Both the position numbers and the translations under genes were made by a program. The notes beneath the pieces are model-generated. The model saw nothing but the letters and a program-made list of their open reading frames with translations. It did not search any database and had not been told where the DNA came from. A DNA stretch of 64,000 bases from Pseudomonas sp. K2I15 (GTDB lineage Bacteria > Pseudomonadota > Gammaproteobacteria > Pseudomonadales > Pseudomonadaceae): contig NZ_NIXO01000008.1 in NCBI RefSeq assembly GCF_002204795.1, positions 62,001 through 126,000 of the forward strand. The letters run 5' to 3'. Below, in pieces: positions 1-7,844 of this stretch. The stretch's first letter is position 1; each line of letters starts with the position of its first letter.

Positions 1-2038
1 CAAGTCGCTGTGGAGCCCCAGCGTGCGCTGGACCGAAGTTACCGAGGAAGGTTTTGCCGGCGGCGAAGTGATCCCGCAGAGCTACAACGGCTCGCCGGAA
101 AGCCTCGACCAGTTGCGCAACAACGTGCTCAAGTCCGGGCAGGTCGGGCGGCTGGTGGCCAACGACTTCAAGTCGAGCATCGTCGACATTCCACTGCTGG
201 AGTCCTACCCGGACCCGCAAGACCAGGGCAAGTTGCTGGCCCTGGACTATCGCAAGTTCTCCCATGAACTCGAAGACAAGATCCGCGACAAGTTCGAAGC
301 GCAGAACCCCAACGTCAAGATCCACATCGTCGGTTTTGCCAAGAAGGTCGGCGACCTGATCGACGGCCTGGTGATGGTGGTGATGTTCTTCGGTATCGCG
401 TTCGTCATCACCCTGGTGCTGCTGCTGTGGTTTACCAACTGCCTGCGCAGCACCATCGCGGTGTTGAGCACCACGTTGGTGGCGGTTATCTGGCAGCTTG
501 GGCTGATGCATGCCTTGGGTTTCGGGCTGGATCCCTACTCGATGCTGGTGCCGTTCCTGATCTTTGCCATCGGTATTTCCCACGGCGTACAGAAGATCAA
601 CGGCATCGCCCTGCAATCCAGTGATGCCGACAACGCCCTGACCGCTGCGCGTCGCACCTTTCGCCAGCTGTTCTTACCGGGAATGATCGCGATCCTCGCC
701 GATGCGGTCGGCTTTATCACCCTGTTGATCATCGACATCGGCGTGATCCGCGAACTGGCGATCGGCGCCTCGGTGGGTGTGGCGGTCATCGTGTTCACCA
801 ACCTTATCCTGCTGCCGGTAGCGATCTCCTACGTGGGCATCAGCAAACGCGCCATCGAGCGCAGCAAGAAAGACGCACACCGCGAGCACCCGTTCTGGCG
901 CTTGCTGTCGAAGTTCGCCAGCCCCAAAGTCGCGCCGGTGTCGATTGCCCTGGCATTGGTCGCCTTCGGTGGCGGCCTGTGGTACAGCCAGAACCTGAAG
1001 ATCGGCGACCTCGATCAGGGCGCGCCGGAGCTGCGCCCCGACTCGCGCTACAACAAAGACAACAACTTCATCATCAGCAACTACTCCACCAGCTCCGACG
1101 TGCTGGTGGTGATGGTCAAGACCAAGGCCGAAGGCTGCTCGCGTTATGAAGCCATGGCGCCCATCGACCAGTTGATGTGGAAGATGCAGAACACCGAAGG
1201 CGTGCAATCGGCCATCTCGTTGGTGACCGTGTCCAAGCAGATGATCAAGGGCATGAACGAGGGCAACCTGAAATGGGAAACCCTGTCGCGCAACCCCGAC
1301 GTGCTGAACAACTCCATCGCCCGCGCCGATGGCCTGTACAACAACAATTGCTCCCTGGCGCCGGTGCTGGTGTTCCTCAACGACCACAAGGCCGAAACCC
1401 TCGACCGCGCGGTGCATGCGGTGCAGGACTTCGCCAAGGAGAACAACAAGGACGGCCTGGAATTCATCCTCGCCGCCGGTAACGCCGGGATCGAGGCGGC
1501 CACCAACGAGGTGATCAAGGAGTCCGAGCTGACCATCCTGATCCTGGTGTACCTGTGCGTGGCCACCATGTGCATGATCACCTTCCGCTCGTGGGCGGCG
1601 ACCTTGTGCATCGTGTTGCCGCTGGTGCTGACCTCGGTGCTGGGCAACGCGCTGATGGCGTTCATGGGCATCGGCGTCAAGGTCGCGACCTTGCCGGTGG
1701 TGGCCCTGGGCGTAGGGATTGGCGTGGACTACGGCATCTACATCTACAGCCGCCTGGAGAGTTTCCTGCGCGCTGGGTTGCCGTTGCAGGAAGCCTATTA
1801 CCAGACGCTCAAGTCCACCGGTAAAGCCGTGCTGTTCACCGGCCTGTGCCTGGCGATCGGCGTGGCGACCTGGATCTTCTCGGCCATCAAGTTCCAGGCC
1901 GACATGGGCCTGATGCTGACCTTCATGCTGCTGTGGAACATGTTCGGCGCGCTGTGGCTGCTGCCGGCGCTGGCACGCTTCCTGATCAAACCGGAAAAAC
2001 TCGCGGGGCAGAAGGGCAATTCGTTGTTTGCTCACTGA
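1..2038 (+). CDS. RND/MMPL-family exporter, 3' part (5' end outside window)
   Basis: The open frame runs in from the left edge (codon phase begins at base 2) and ends at the TGA at 2036-2038; the GTG at 23 is only an internal valine codon. About 678 residues remain. Visible are a periplasmic segment, a hydrophobic block near residues 115-270 with several membrane helices, a second periplasmic domain (about 300-490) and a second helix block to the C-terminus. This repeated half-transporter layout is that of RND-superfamily MMPL/HpnN-type exporters, which use the proton gradient to move lipophilic substrates. In Pseudomonas such genes often sit downstream of DUF1329/DUF1302 genes, which would lie outside this window. 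The substrate cannot be inferred. Confidence 0.85.
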   Translation, partial: KSLWSPSVRWTEVTEEGFAGGEVIPQSYNGSPESLDQLRNNVLKSGQVGRLVANDFKSSIVDIPLLESYPDPQDQGKLLALDYRKFSHELEDKIRDKFEAQNPNVKIHIVGFAKKVGDLIDGLVMVVMFFGIAFVITLVLLLWFTNCLRSTIAVLSTTLVAVIWQLGLMHALGFGLDPYSMLVPFLIFAIGISHGVQKINGIALQSSDADNALTAARRTFRQLFLPGMIAILADAVGFITLLIIDIGVIRELAIGASVGVAVIVFTNLILLPVAISYVGISKRAIERSKKDAHREHPFWRLLSKFASPKVAPVSIALALVAFGGGLWYSQNLKIGDLDQGAPELRPDSRYNKDNNFIISNYSTSSDVLVVMVKTKAEGCSRYEAMAPIDQLMWKMQNTEGVQSAISLVTVSKQMIKGMNEGNLKWETLSRNPDVLNNSIARADGLYNNNCSLAPVLVFLNDHKAETLDRAVHAVQDFAKENNKDGLEFILAAGNAGIEAATNEVIKESELTILILVYLCVATMCMITFRSWAATLCIVLPLVLTSVLGNALMAFMGIGVKVATLPVVALGVGIGVDYGIYIYSRLESFLRAGLPLQEAYYQTLKSTGKAVLFTGLCLAIGVATWIFSAIKFQADMGLMLTFMLLWNMFGALWLLPALARFLIKPEKLAGQKGNSLFAH

Positions 2039-2198
2039 GCCCATTTCATCCAACGTCGCACACCCCGGGTTTGACGGCTTCTTAACGTTCCAAGAGCGCA
2101 AAACCTGAACCAAAACTGAATAGGTTCTGAGTAATAATTTATACATTTGATAAATATCAGCCGTTGTTCAACTCTCCACGCCATGTGATTGATCATGT

Positions 2199-2227
2199 CG
2201 GGCTTGCCGTCAGAGGCGGCAAGCCCG
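2199..2227. promoter_or_regulatory. Perfect 11-bp inverted repeat ahead of the pectin lyase gene
   Basis: CGGGCTTGCCG at 2199-2209 and CGGCAAGCCCG at 2217-2227 form a perfect stem with a 7-nt loop. It ends 28 nt before the pectin lyase ATG, just upstream of the Shine-Dalgarno sequence. No T-run follows on the plus strand, so it is a poor intrinsic terminator for the exporter gene. It could be an operator or a transcript hairpin that controls the pectin genes. Confidence 0.5.
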
Positions 2228-2255
2228 GGTGCTGATGCACCGACTGGAGAACTCT

Positions 2256-3575
2256 ATGCACCGCTCTGTTAAATCTCTGCGCCCTCATCTGTTGAATCTA
2301 CTTCGCCTGCCGGATCGGGCACGCGGTCGGGTTTTTTGGATAAAACTGGCGCCCTGGTTTGTGCTGTGCATTGGTTTGGGGTTGCCGCCAGGCTCCGAGG
2401 CGGCTGAGCGACCTGAGGGGTTTGCCCAGGGAGTCACCGGCGGCGGCAACACCCCGGCCGTACAACCGCGTAGCCTGGACGATCTGAAAAAGGCGCTGTG
2501 TGCCTCGTTTGACACGCGCGGAAACTGCACGGATGACGCCCCGCGCGTGATCGCCTTGGACCATGACTTCGACTTTCGTGGTTCGGTGGTTGAAAACGGC
2601 AGCGCACAAACCCACGAGACCGGTTGCATGGCCAACGCCTGTCCGCAGGGAGGAGGGCAATGGGCGATCAACGGTGCGAACGGGTTTTGCCAAGCGAAGC
2701 CGCCGGTCGAGGTGAGCTATGACAACGCCGGATTGCAGCGCTTGAAGGTCGGCTCCAACAAGACGCTGATCGGCGTGGGCAGCGTTGCAGGCATTAAGGG
2801 CATGGGGTTGTTCATCGGCGGTGGCGCTCACAACGTCATCGTTCAAAACCTGACTTTGTCCGATATCAATCCCCGCGTGGTCTGGGGTGGGGATGCGCTG
2901 ACCTTGGACGGTGCCGATGGGGTATGGATTGACCACAACACCTTCGCGCGGATCGGCCGGCAGATGATTGTGACCGGATGGGGCACGGCGTCCCACGTGA
3001 CGATTTCCCACAACGAATTCGATGGACGCACGCCGTACTCCGCGACCTGTGACGGGCATCATTATTGGGTCTGGTTGTTCCTCGGTCACCACGACACCCT
3101 GACGGTGGCGAGCAACTACGTCCACGATACGTCTGGGCGCGCACCCCACGCCGGCGGTATGGGCAATGCGGATATCAGCGCGCAACTGGTGAACAACGTT
3201 TTCAGCAACCTGACCTATCAAGGCGCGATCATGTCACGCACCGCCTCCTCGCACCTGCTGGTGGAGGGCAATGCGTTCGAGCACGTGACACATCCTTTGT
3301 TCAACGATACCGATCAGCCTGGCACCGCTTATGCGCTCTTCGAACCTGCAACGGGACCGGTCGGCACTGCTTGTCAAAGCGTGATCGGCAGAGCGTGTGT
3401 GCCTAACCTGCAACACCTGAGTGGCACGGACTACCGTCCACAGGACGTTGACGCGCTGAAAAACCTTGCGCGATACCGTGCCTACCTGATCACGCCGCTG
3501 CCGGCGGAAACGGCGCTTGCGCACGTGCCCCACGAGTCCGGTGCGGGCAAAAGTAACCTTGTTCATGTCAATTGA
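2256..3575 (+). CDS. Secreted pectin lyase (polysaccharide lyase family 1)
   Basis: A 439-residue beta-helix lyase predicted to cleave methyl-esterified homogalacturonan by beta-elimination. Diagnostic stretches resemble fungal pectin lyase A more than bacterial pectate lyases: the INPRVVWGGDALTLDG block, WIDHNTFARIGRQ, and YSATCDGHHYW. Arg295 in SGRAPHAG aligns with the catalytic arginine of the pectin lyases. A long basic N-terminus followed by a hydrophobic core (about residues 28-45, ending near EAA) looks like a signal peptide. The ATG at 2256 has GGAG seven bases upstream; the GTG at 2229 and ATG at 2235 lack this. It lies 12 nt before a rhamnogalacturonan lyase gene, so the two are probably co-transcribed. 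The close likeness to fungal enzymes is from memory of the family, not from an alignment. Confidence 0.85.
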   Translation: MHRSVKSLRPHLLNLLRLPDRARGRVFWIKLAPWFVLCIGLGLPPGSEAAERPEGFAQGVTGGGNTPAVQPRSLDDLKKALCASFDTRGNCTDDAPRVIALDHDFDFRGSVVENGSAQTHETGCMANACPQGGGQWAINGANGFCQAKPPVEVSYDNAGLQRLKVGSNKTLIGVGSVAGIKGMGLFIGGGAHNVIVQNLTLSDINPRVVWGGDALTLDGADGVWIDHNTFARIGRQMIVTGWGTASHVTISHNEFDGRTPYSATCDGHHYWVWLFLGHHDTLTVASNYVHDTSGRAPHAGGMGNADISAQLVNNVFSNLTYQGAIMSRTASSHLLVEGNAFEHVTHPLFNDTDQPGTAYALFEPATGPVGTACQSVIGRACVPNLQHLSGTDYRPQDVDALKNLARYRAYLITPLPAETALAHVPHESGAGKSNLVHVN

Positions 3576-3587
3576 AGAAGCCAGCAA

Positions 3588-5192
3588 ATGAAACGCTCTC
3601 TATCGATGCTGCTCTGCGCATGTCTGTGGGCCGGCACGCTACCTGCTGATGCGCAAGCTGGCAGTTTTGGTTTCACGCAATCTGACACGCGGGTTGTGGT
3701 TGATACCGGCGCAAATCTTGTTTTCAGCGTGGACACCCGCAATGGCGATCTCGTCTCCATGGTGTATCACGGTGACGAACTGCAGACCCACGAGTCGAAA
3801 GGGTCACAGATCGCCTCTGGCCTGGGTGCCGCGCAGGTCGATGCCCACTCGGTGGGAGATACCATCGTGGTCAGCGCGCAGGCGCACGATTTGACCCAGT
3901 ACTACATAGCCCATAAAGGGCGCAGCGCGATTTACCTGGCGACGTACGCGCCGACACGCTTGCCCGTCGGTGAGCTGCGCTTCGTGACCCGGCTGGATGC
4001 CAGCAAGTTGCCCAAAGCCGCCTGGGGCACCGATTCCAATGTCGGGCAGGCGATTGAGGGCAAGGATGTGTTCCTGCTGCCGGATGGGCGCACCAGCTCG
4101 AAGTTCTATTCTGCACGCCCGATGATCGACGACCCGCTCCACGGTGTGAGCGGCCCAGGCGTTGCGGTTTATATGCTGATGGGTAACCGCGAACTCAGCG
4201 CAGGGGGGCCATTTTTCAAGGACATCGCCACGCAGAAAACCCTGAAGACCCATGAGTTGTATAACTATATGTTCTCCAACCACACCCAGACGGAACCCTA
4301 TCGCGGGGGACTGCACGGGCCCTATGGGTTGCTGTTTACAGAAGGAGCAGCGCCTGCCGCGGCCCTTGGCGACCTGAGTTTCGTGAATCAATCACTGGGG
4401 CTCAAGGGGTTCATCGGCAGCGCTGGGCGGGGGTCGGTATCGGCTCATCTGTCCGGCGTCGGCAGTGGCCTGCCGGTGTTGGTAGGGTTGAGCAATGCCG
4501 ACGCGCAATATTGGGCTCGCGCAGACGCCAACGGTAACGCCCAGGTAGAGGGTGTTCGCCCTGGGCGCTATCGAACAACGCTCTATCAGAATGAGCTGGA
4601 AGTGGCGCGCGGGACTGTCGACATCATGCCCGGCGCGCAGGCGCAGGTAACGCTGAATGCGCAGGTGCCCCAGGGCCGTGTGAAGTGGCAGATCGGCGTG
4701 GCAGATGGTACGCCGGCAGGTTTCCTTAATGCCAGTCGACTGGCGTCCGAACACCCTTCTGATTCACGCATGGCGCCCTGGAAACCGGTGATCTATACGG
4801 TGGGGAGCAGCCCGCTGAGCGACTTTCCTGCCGTGCAGTGGCGAGACGTCAACTCCCCGACCCGGATCAATTTTTCACTCAGGCCAAACGAGGTACGCGA
4901 CTATCGATTGCGCCTCTACGTGACATTGGCCCAGGACGGCGGACGCCCGCAGATCAAGGTCAACCAGGGTTGGGAGGCGCCACTGCCACCGCCCTCGAAC
5001 CAGCCTGACAGCCGGGGCATCACACGCGGGACCTACCGTGGCAATAACGTGCTGTTCGAATACGTCATTCCACGCACTACACTGCATGCGGGTTTGAACT
5101 CAGTGGGCATCAGCGTCGCTTCCGGAAAGGCAGGCGACGGTTTTTTAAGCCCTGCGTTTGTGTACGACTGTGTTCAATGGGTTGAGCAGTAG
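3588..5192 (+). CDS. Secreted rhamnogalacturonan lyase (polysaccharide lyase family 4)
   Basis: A 534-residue protein with an N-terminal signal peptide ending near ADAQA. The catalytic domain covers about residues 25-270 and includes GDLVSMVYHGDELQ, KGSQIASGLG, VGELRFVTRL and the PL4 signature NHTQTEPYRGGLHGPYGLLF. After it come a fibronectin-III-like middle domain (about 275-360) and a C-terminal jelly-roll, CBM-like domain (about 365-534), the usual three-domain plan of family 4. The enzyme should cut the rhamnogalacturonan I backbone by beta-elimination in the periplasm or outside the cell. Together with the pectin lyase 12 nt upstream it would attack both the smooth and the hairy regions of plant pectin, pointing to a plant-associated lifestyle. 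Confidence 0.88.
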   Translation: MKRSLSMLLCACLWAGTLPADAQAGSFGFTQSDTRVVVDTGANLVFSVDTRNGDLVSMVYHGDELQTHESKGSQIASGLGAAQVDAHSVGDTIVVSAQAHDLTQYYIAHKGRSAIYLATYAPTRLPVGELRFVTRLDASKLPKAAWGTDSNVGQAIEGKDVFLLPDGRTSSKFYSARPMIDDPLHGVSGPGVAVYMLMGNRELSAGGPFFKDIATQKTLKTHELYNYMFSNHTQTEPYRGGLHGPYGLLFTEGAAPAAALGDLSFVNQSLGLKGFIGSAGRGSVSAHLSGVGSGLPVLVGLSNADAQYWARADANGNAQVEGVRPGRYRTTLYQNELEVARGTVDIMPGAQAQVTLNAQVPQGRVKWQIGVADGTPAGFLNASRLASEHPSDSRMAPWKPVIYTVGSSPLSDFPAVQWRDVNSPTRINFSLRPNEVRDYRLRLYVTLAQDGGRPQIKVNQGWEAPLPPPSNQPDSRGITRGTYRGNNVLFEYVIPRTTLHAGLNSVGISVASGKAGDGFLSPAFVYDCVQWVEQ

Positions 5193-5319
5193 AGACAACG
5201 CTCGCAAATAATTCTCTTGGGTATGGAACGATGCCCTATCAGCATCTGCATTGCGCAGGCTTAGGCCGATGCAACGATTTGACCTATCATGAGGTCTTTC
5301 CTCTTGATGATTGATGGTT

Positions 5320-5616
5320 ATGACTGCCGACACTGCTACCTTGCTCAACGCTTTTGAAGACTGCCAGATGGTTGAAATCGATGGCCTGCATACCTTCGAT
5401 TTCAGCCTGGATGACCAGAAGTTACTGATCACCTGCATGGACGGTCGTGTCGAGAAACGCTGGAGTTTCAGCCTGGAGCAGATCAAGGCGGCGACCTTTG
5501 ATCAAACCTTGCAAAGCTGGACCCTTACCGGTGACTCGGGCGAACACCGCCTGGTCTGCATGAGCGGCGTCACCGGCAATAATAACGACGAGGATGAAGC
5601 GGATGATGATGCGTAA
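5320..5616 (+). CDS. DUF5629-like conserved Pseudomonas protein
   Basis: A 98-residue acidic cytoplasmic protein with a globular N-terminus (FSLDDQKLLITCMDGRVEKRWSFSLEQI) and a tail rich in Asn and Asp. I recognise it as a conserved hypothetical of Pseudomonas, probably DUF5629; its function is unknown. In-frame starts exist at 5311 (TTG), 5314 and 5320. The last is preferred because it gives the family's usual MTAD beginning. The 3' end overlaps the start region of the exported lactonase-fold gene, so the two are probably translationally coupled. Confidence 0.7.
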   Translation: MTADTATLLNAFEDCQMVEIDGLHTFDFSLDDQKLLITCMDGRVEKRWSFSLEQIKAATFDQTLQSWTLTGDSGEHRLVCMSGVTGNNNDEDEADDDA

Positions 5617-6778
5617 ATTCTGGCCCCTGCTGATGGCTGGCAGCGTAGGCGCGATGTCGGTCCAGGCCGCGCCGGTGGACACCTTTGAATTGCTCGTGGG
5701 CAGCTACACCGCCGGCACCAGCGAAGGCATCTACCGCCTGCAGTTCGACAGCCGTACCGGGCAGTTCAGCGGCCAGCCGGTGCTCGCCGCCAAGACTGCC
5801 AACCCGTCGTGGCTGACCCTGTCCAAAGACCAGAAGCACCTGTTTGTGGTCAACGAAAATGGCCCGGGCCAAAAAGACCCGGTGGGGCGCGTCAGCAGCT
5901 ACAGCATCGACCCGAAAAACCATCAACTGACCCTGATCAACCAGGTGCAGAGTCTGGGCAACGAGCCGACCCATTCAAGCCTGGCCAGTGATGGGCGTTA
6001 CCTGTTTGTGGCCAACTATTCAGTGCTGGAAGATCCGGGCGGCAGCCTCGCGGTGTTGCCGGTAGACGCCGAAGGCAAGCTGTCGCCACCGGTGCAGTTG
6101 AGCGGGCACCCGGCCAGCCGGGTCAACCCTGAGCGCCAGGCGTCCAATCATGTGCATTCGGTGGTGTCTTCGCCGGACGGCAAATACGTGTTTGTCCAGG
6201 ACCTGGGTGCAGACAAGATCTTTGCCTACCACTACGACCCCAAGGCCAACCATGAGCTGCCGCTGACCCCGGCCGACCCTGCGTTTGTGCAGTTGCCACC
6301 GGGTAGCGGCCCGCGCCACTTGCTGTTCACAGCGGATGGCAAGCACGCCTGGCTGACCACCGAGATGAGCGCGCAGGTTGCGGTGTTCGACTACAACGAC
6401 GGCAAATTGACCCAGAAGCAACTGGTCAACTTTGCTGACGGCCAGCCGGTGTCCGACAAGGCCGGCGCCGCGCTGCACACCTCAAGCGACGGCAAGTTCC
6501 TCTACGTGAGCAACCGTGGCACCGCCAACCAGATGCTGGTGTTTGCCATCGACCCGGCCAGCGCGCAGTTGAAAGAGATCCAGCGCCGTTCGGTGGAAGG
6601 TGACCATCCCCGGGAATTCGCCCTGGACCCCAGCGGCAAGTTCCTGCTGATCGCCAACCAGAAGAGCAACCAGATTGTGGTCGTCGAGCGCGACCCCAAG
6701 ACCGGCCTTTTGGGCAAAACCGTGCAGAAACTGGCGATTGATGCCCCCAGCGATCTCAAGTTCCTGGCGCGACAATAA
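5603..6778 (+). CDS. Exported lactonase-family beta-propeller protein
   Basis: About 391 residues: a signal peptide (MRKFWPLLMAGSVGAMSVQA) followed by a seven-bladed beta-propeller of the lactonase/6-phosphogluconolactonase (YbhE/Pgl) family. Family blocks seen are LLVGSYTAGTSEGIYRLQFD, NPSWLTLSKDQKHLFVVNE, NHVHSVVSSPDGKYVFVQDLGAD, SGPRHLLFTADGKHAW and HPREFALDPSGKFLLIANQ. Cytosolic Pgl hydrolyses 6-phosphogluconolactone, but a signal peptide argues against that role here; a periplasmic sugar lactonase is more likely. Starts at 5594, 5603, 5606 and 5609 are in frame; 5603 has the best spacing from GAGG. It overlaps the preceding gene by a few codons. Confidence 0.8.
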   Translation: MMMRKFWPLLMAGSVGAMSVQAAPVDTFELLVGSYTAGTSEGIYRLQFDSRTGQFSGQPVLAAKTANPSWLTLSKDQKHLFVVNENGPGQKDPVGRVSSYSIDPKNHQLTLINQVQSLGNEPTHSSLASDGRYLFVANYSVLEDPGGSLAVLPVDAEGKLSPPVQLSGHPASRVNPERQASNHVHSVVSSPDGKYVFVQDLGADKIFAYHYDPKANHELPLTPADPAFVQLPPGSGPRHLLFTADGKHAWLTTEMSAQVAVFDYNDGKLTQKQLVNFADGQPVSDKAGAALHTSSDGKFLYVSNRGTANQMLVFAIDPASAQLKEIQRRSVEGDHPREFALDPSGKFLLIANQKSNQIVVVERDPKTGLLGKTVQKLAIDAPSDLKFLARQ

Positions 6779-6782
6779 GCCA

Positions 6783-6812
6783 CAGGCCCCGCAGTGCGGG
6801 GCCTGACTTGTT
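6783..6812 (+). terminator. Hairpin terminator after the lactonase-family gene
   Basis: CAGGCCCCGC (6783-6792) and GCGGGGCCTG (6796-6805) pair perfectly around a 3-nt loop, starting 4 nt after the stop codon. The following sequence ACTTGTTGT is only partly T-rich. Confidence 0.75.
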
Positions 6813-6934
6813 GTATTAATCGTATTAATAGCGGCTAGTGGTTCAAAGAATTTCTAAGGCTAACCCCTCGGGCGTAAGTTTGGTTCCAAGGCCAACACAG
6901 GCCATCCAGCCAACCGAACACAAGGGTTACCGAC

Positions 6935-7114
6935 ATGAACTTCAATCTCTTCTCGATCATCGCTGCTTCTGCTGTTTCCGCCACCGTTGCGTTGCCTGCC
7001 AGCGCCAGTGTTGAGATCAGCAGCAAAAAAACCAGCACCAGCGCCTACACCCAGAAATACCTGCAACAAAGCGCCAACTTCTACGCAGCGCTGGACCACA
7101 AAATCCAGAACTGA
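6935..7114 (+). CDS. Small exported peptide, 59 residues, unknown function
   Basis: A short frame with a clear signal peptide: MNFNLFSIIAASAVSATVAL followed by a PASAS cleavage-like site. The predicted mature part is about 34 residues, polar, and contains VEISSKKTSTSAYTQKYLQQ. A weak Shine-Dalgarno (AAGGG) lies about nine bases upstream of the ATG. It has its own gap on both sides and is followed by a REPIN. I do not recognise a named family; similar short exported proteins are common in fluorescent pseudomonads. Confidence 0.6.
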   Translation: MNFNLFSIIAASAVSATVALPASASVEISSKKTSTSAYTQKYLQQSANFYAALDHKIQN

Positions 7115-7143
7115 GCGCAGTACTTTTTAGGCGCGGGTTTATT

Positions 7144-7233
7144 GTGGCGAGGGAGCTTGCTCCCGCTGGGTTGCGAAGCGACCCCAAAAATGGGACTGCT
7201 GCGCAGTCCAGCGGGAGCAAGCTCCCTCGCCAC
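7144..7233. repeat. REPIN (paired REP sequences, GTGGCGAGGG class)
   Basis: Two inverted REP arms, starting GTGGCGAGGGAGCTTGCTCC and ending with its reverse complement, enclose about 38 nt; the arms match over about 26 bp. This is a REP doublet of the kind spread by RAYT transposases. It lies between convergent genes. Confidence 0.9.
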
Positions 7234-7250
7234 AAAAGCTGGCTCTGACC

Positions 7251-7844
7251 TCAGGGTTTTGCCATTACGGCGATGAATAGTGGCGATTCCAGGAAGCGCT
7301 GCAACCAGTCCCGCAACCGCGGATACGGCGCCTGGGAAAACCACTCCCGATCCACATGCGCGAACTGCCGCACAAACGGCGCGAGTGCCACATCCACCAG
7401 GCTCAAATGCCCGGCCAGCAAATACTCCCGCTCAGCCAGCAATCCCTCCAGCTTCAACAAAAACACCTCACCCTCGGCCCGATAATCCTCCATCGGCTGC
7501 TCCGGATAACGCTCGGCATACTTGTATCGATTCAATTGATGTTTGAAGCCCTGATCATTCTCGTCAATCAGCGCCTGCACCGTCGCCTCATCCTCAAGTA
7601 ACCAACCCTCAGGATCGTTCTGCGCCAGGGCCCAGCGCATGATCGCCAGACTCTCATCAATCACCCGACCCTCCACACTCAGCACCGGCACCGTGCCCTT
7701 GGGCGACAGCGCCAGCATTTGCGCCGGCTTGGCCTTGAGGCTGACTTCAATGATCTGCACCGCCACCCCGCAATACCGCAGGGCCATCCGCGCCCGCATC
7801 GCATACGGGCAGCGGCGGAACGAATACAACACCACGTCGCTCAC
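7251..7844 (-). CDS. Glutathione S-transferase family protein
   Basis: A 197-residue protein with an N-terminal thioredoxin-fold domain carrying CPYAMRARMAL (Cys at about residue 12), then KGTVPVL and the substrate-binding VIDESLAIMRW. An alpha-helical C-terminal domain follows. The CPYA motif is like glutaredoxin-2 and cysteine-type GSTs, so a glutathione-dependent thiol reaction is more likely than a classical conjugation reaction. It begins with GTG inside a GTGA overlap (4 bp) with the sbcC stop, with GGAGG just upstream inside sbcC. It is therefore the third gene of the sbcD-sbcC operon and translationally coupled to it. Substrate unknown. Confidence 0.85.
   Translation of the reverse strand: MSDVVLYSFRRCPYAMRARMALRYCGVAVQIIEVSLKAKPAQMLALSPKGTVPVLSVEGRVIDESLAIMRWALAQNDPEGWLLEDEATVQALIDENDQGFKHQLNRYKYAERYPEQPMEDYRAEGEVFLLKLEGLLAEREYLLAGHLSLVDVALAPFVRQFAHVDREWFSQAPYPRLRDWLQRFLESPLFIAVMAKP

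Noticed and set aside
674..2146. A 490-codon open frame antisense to the RND exporter gene
   Set aside because: Its sequence is His/Arg/Gln-rich low-complexity typical of an antisense shadow in GC-rich DNA, with no known motif; the sense frame is a clear transporter.
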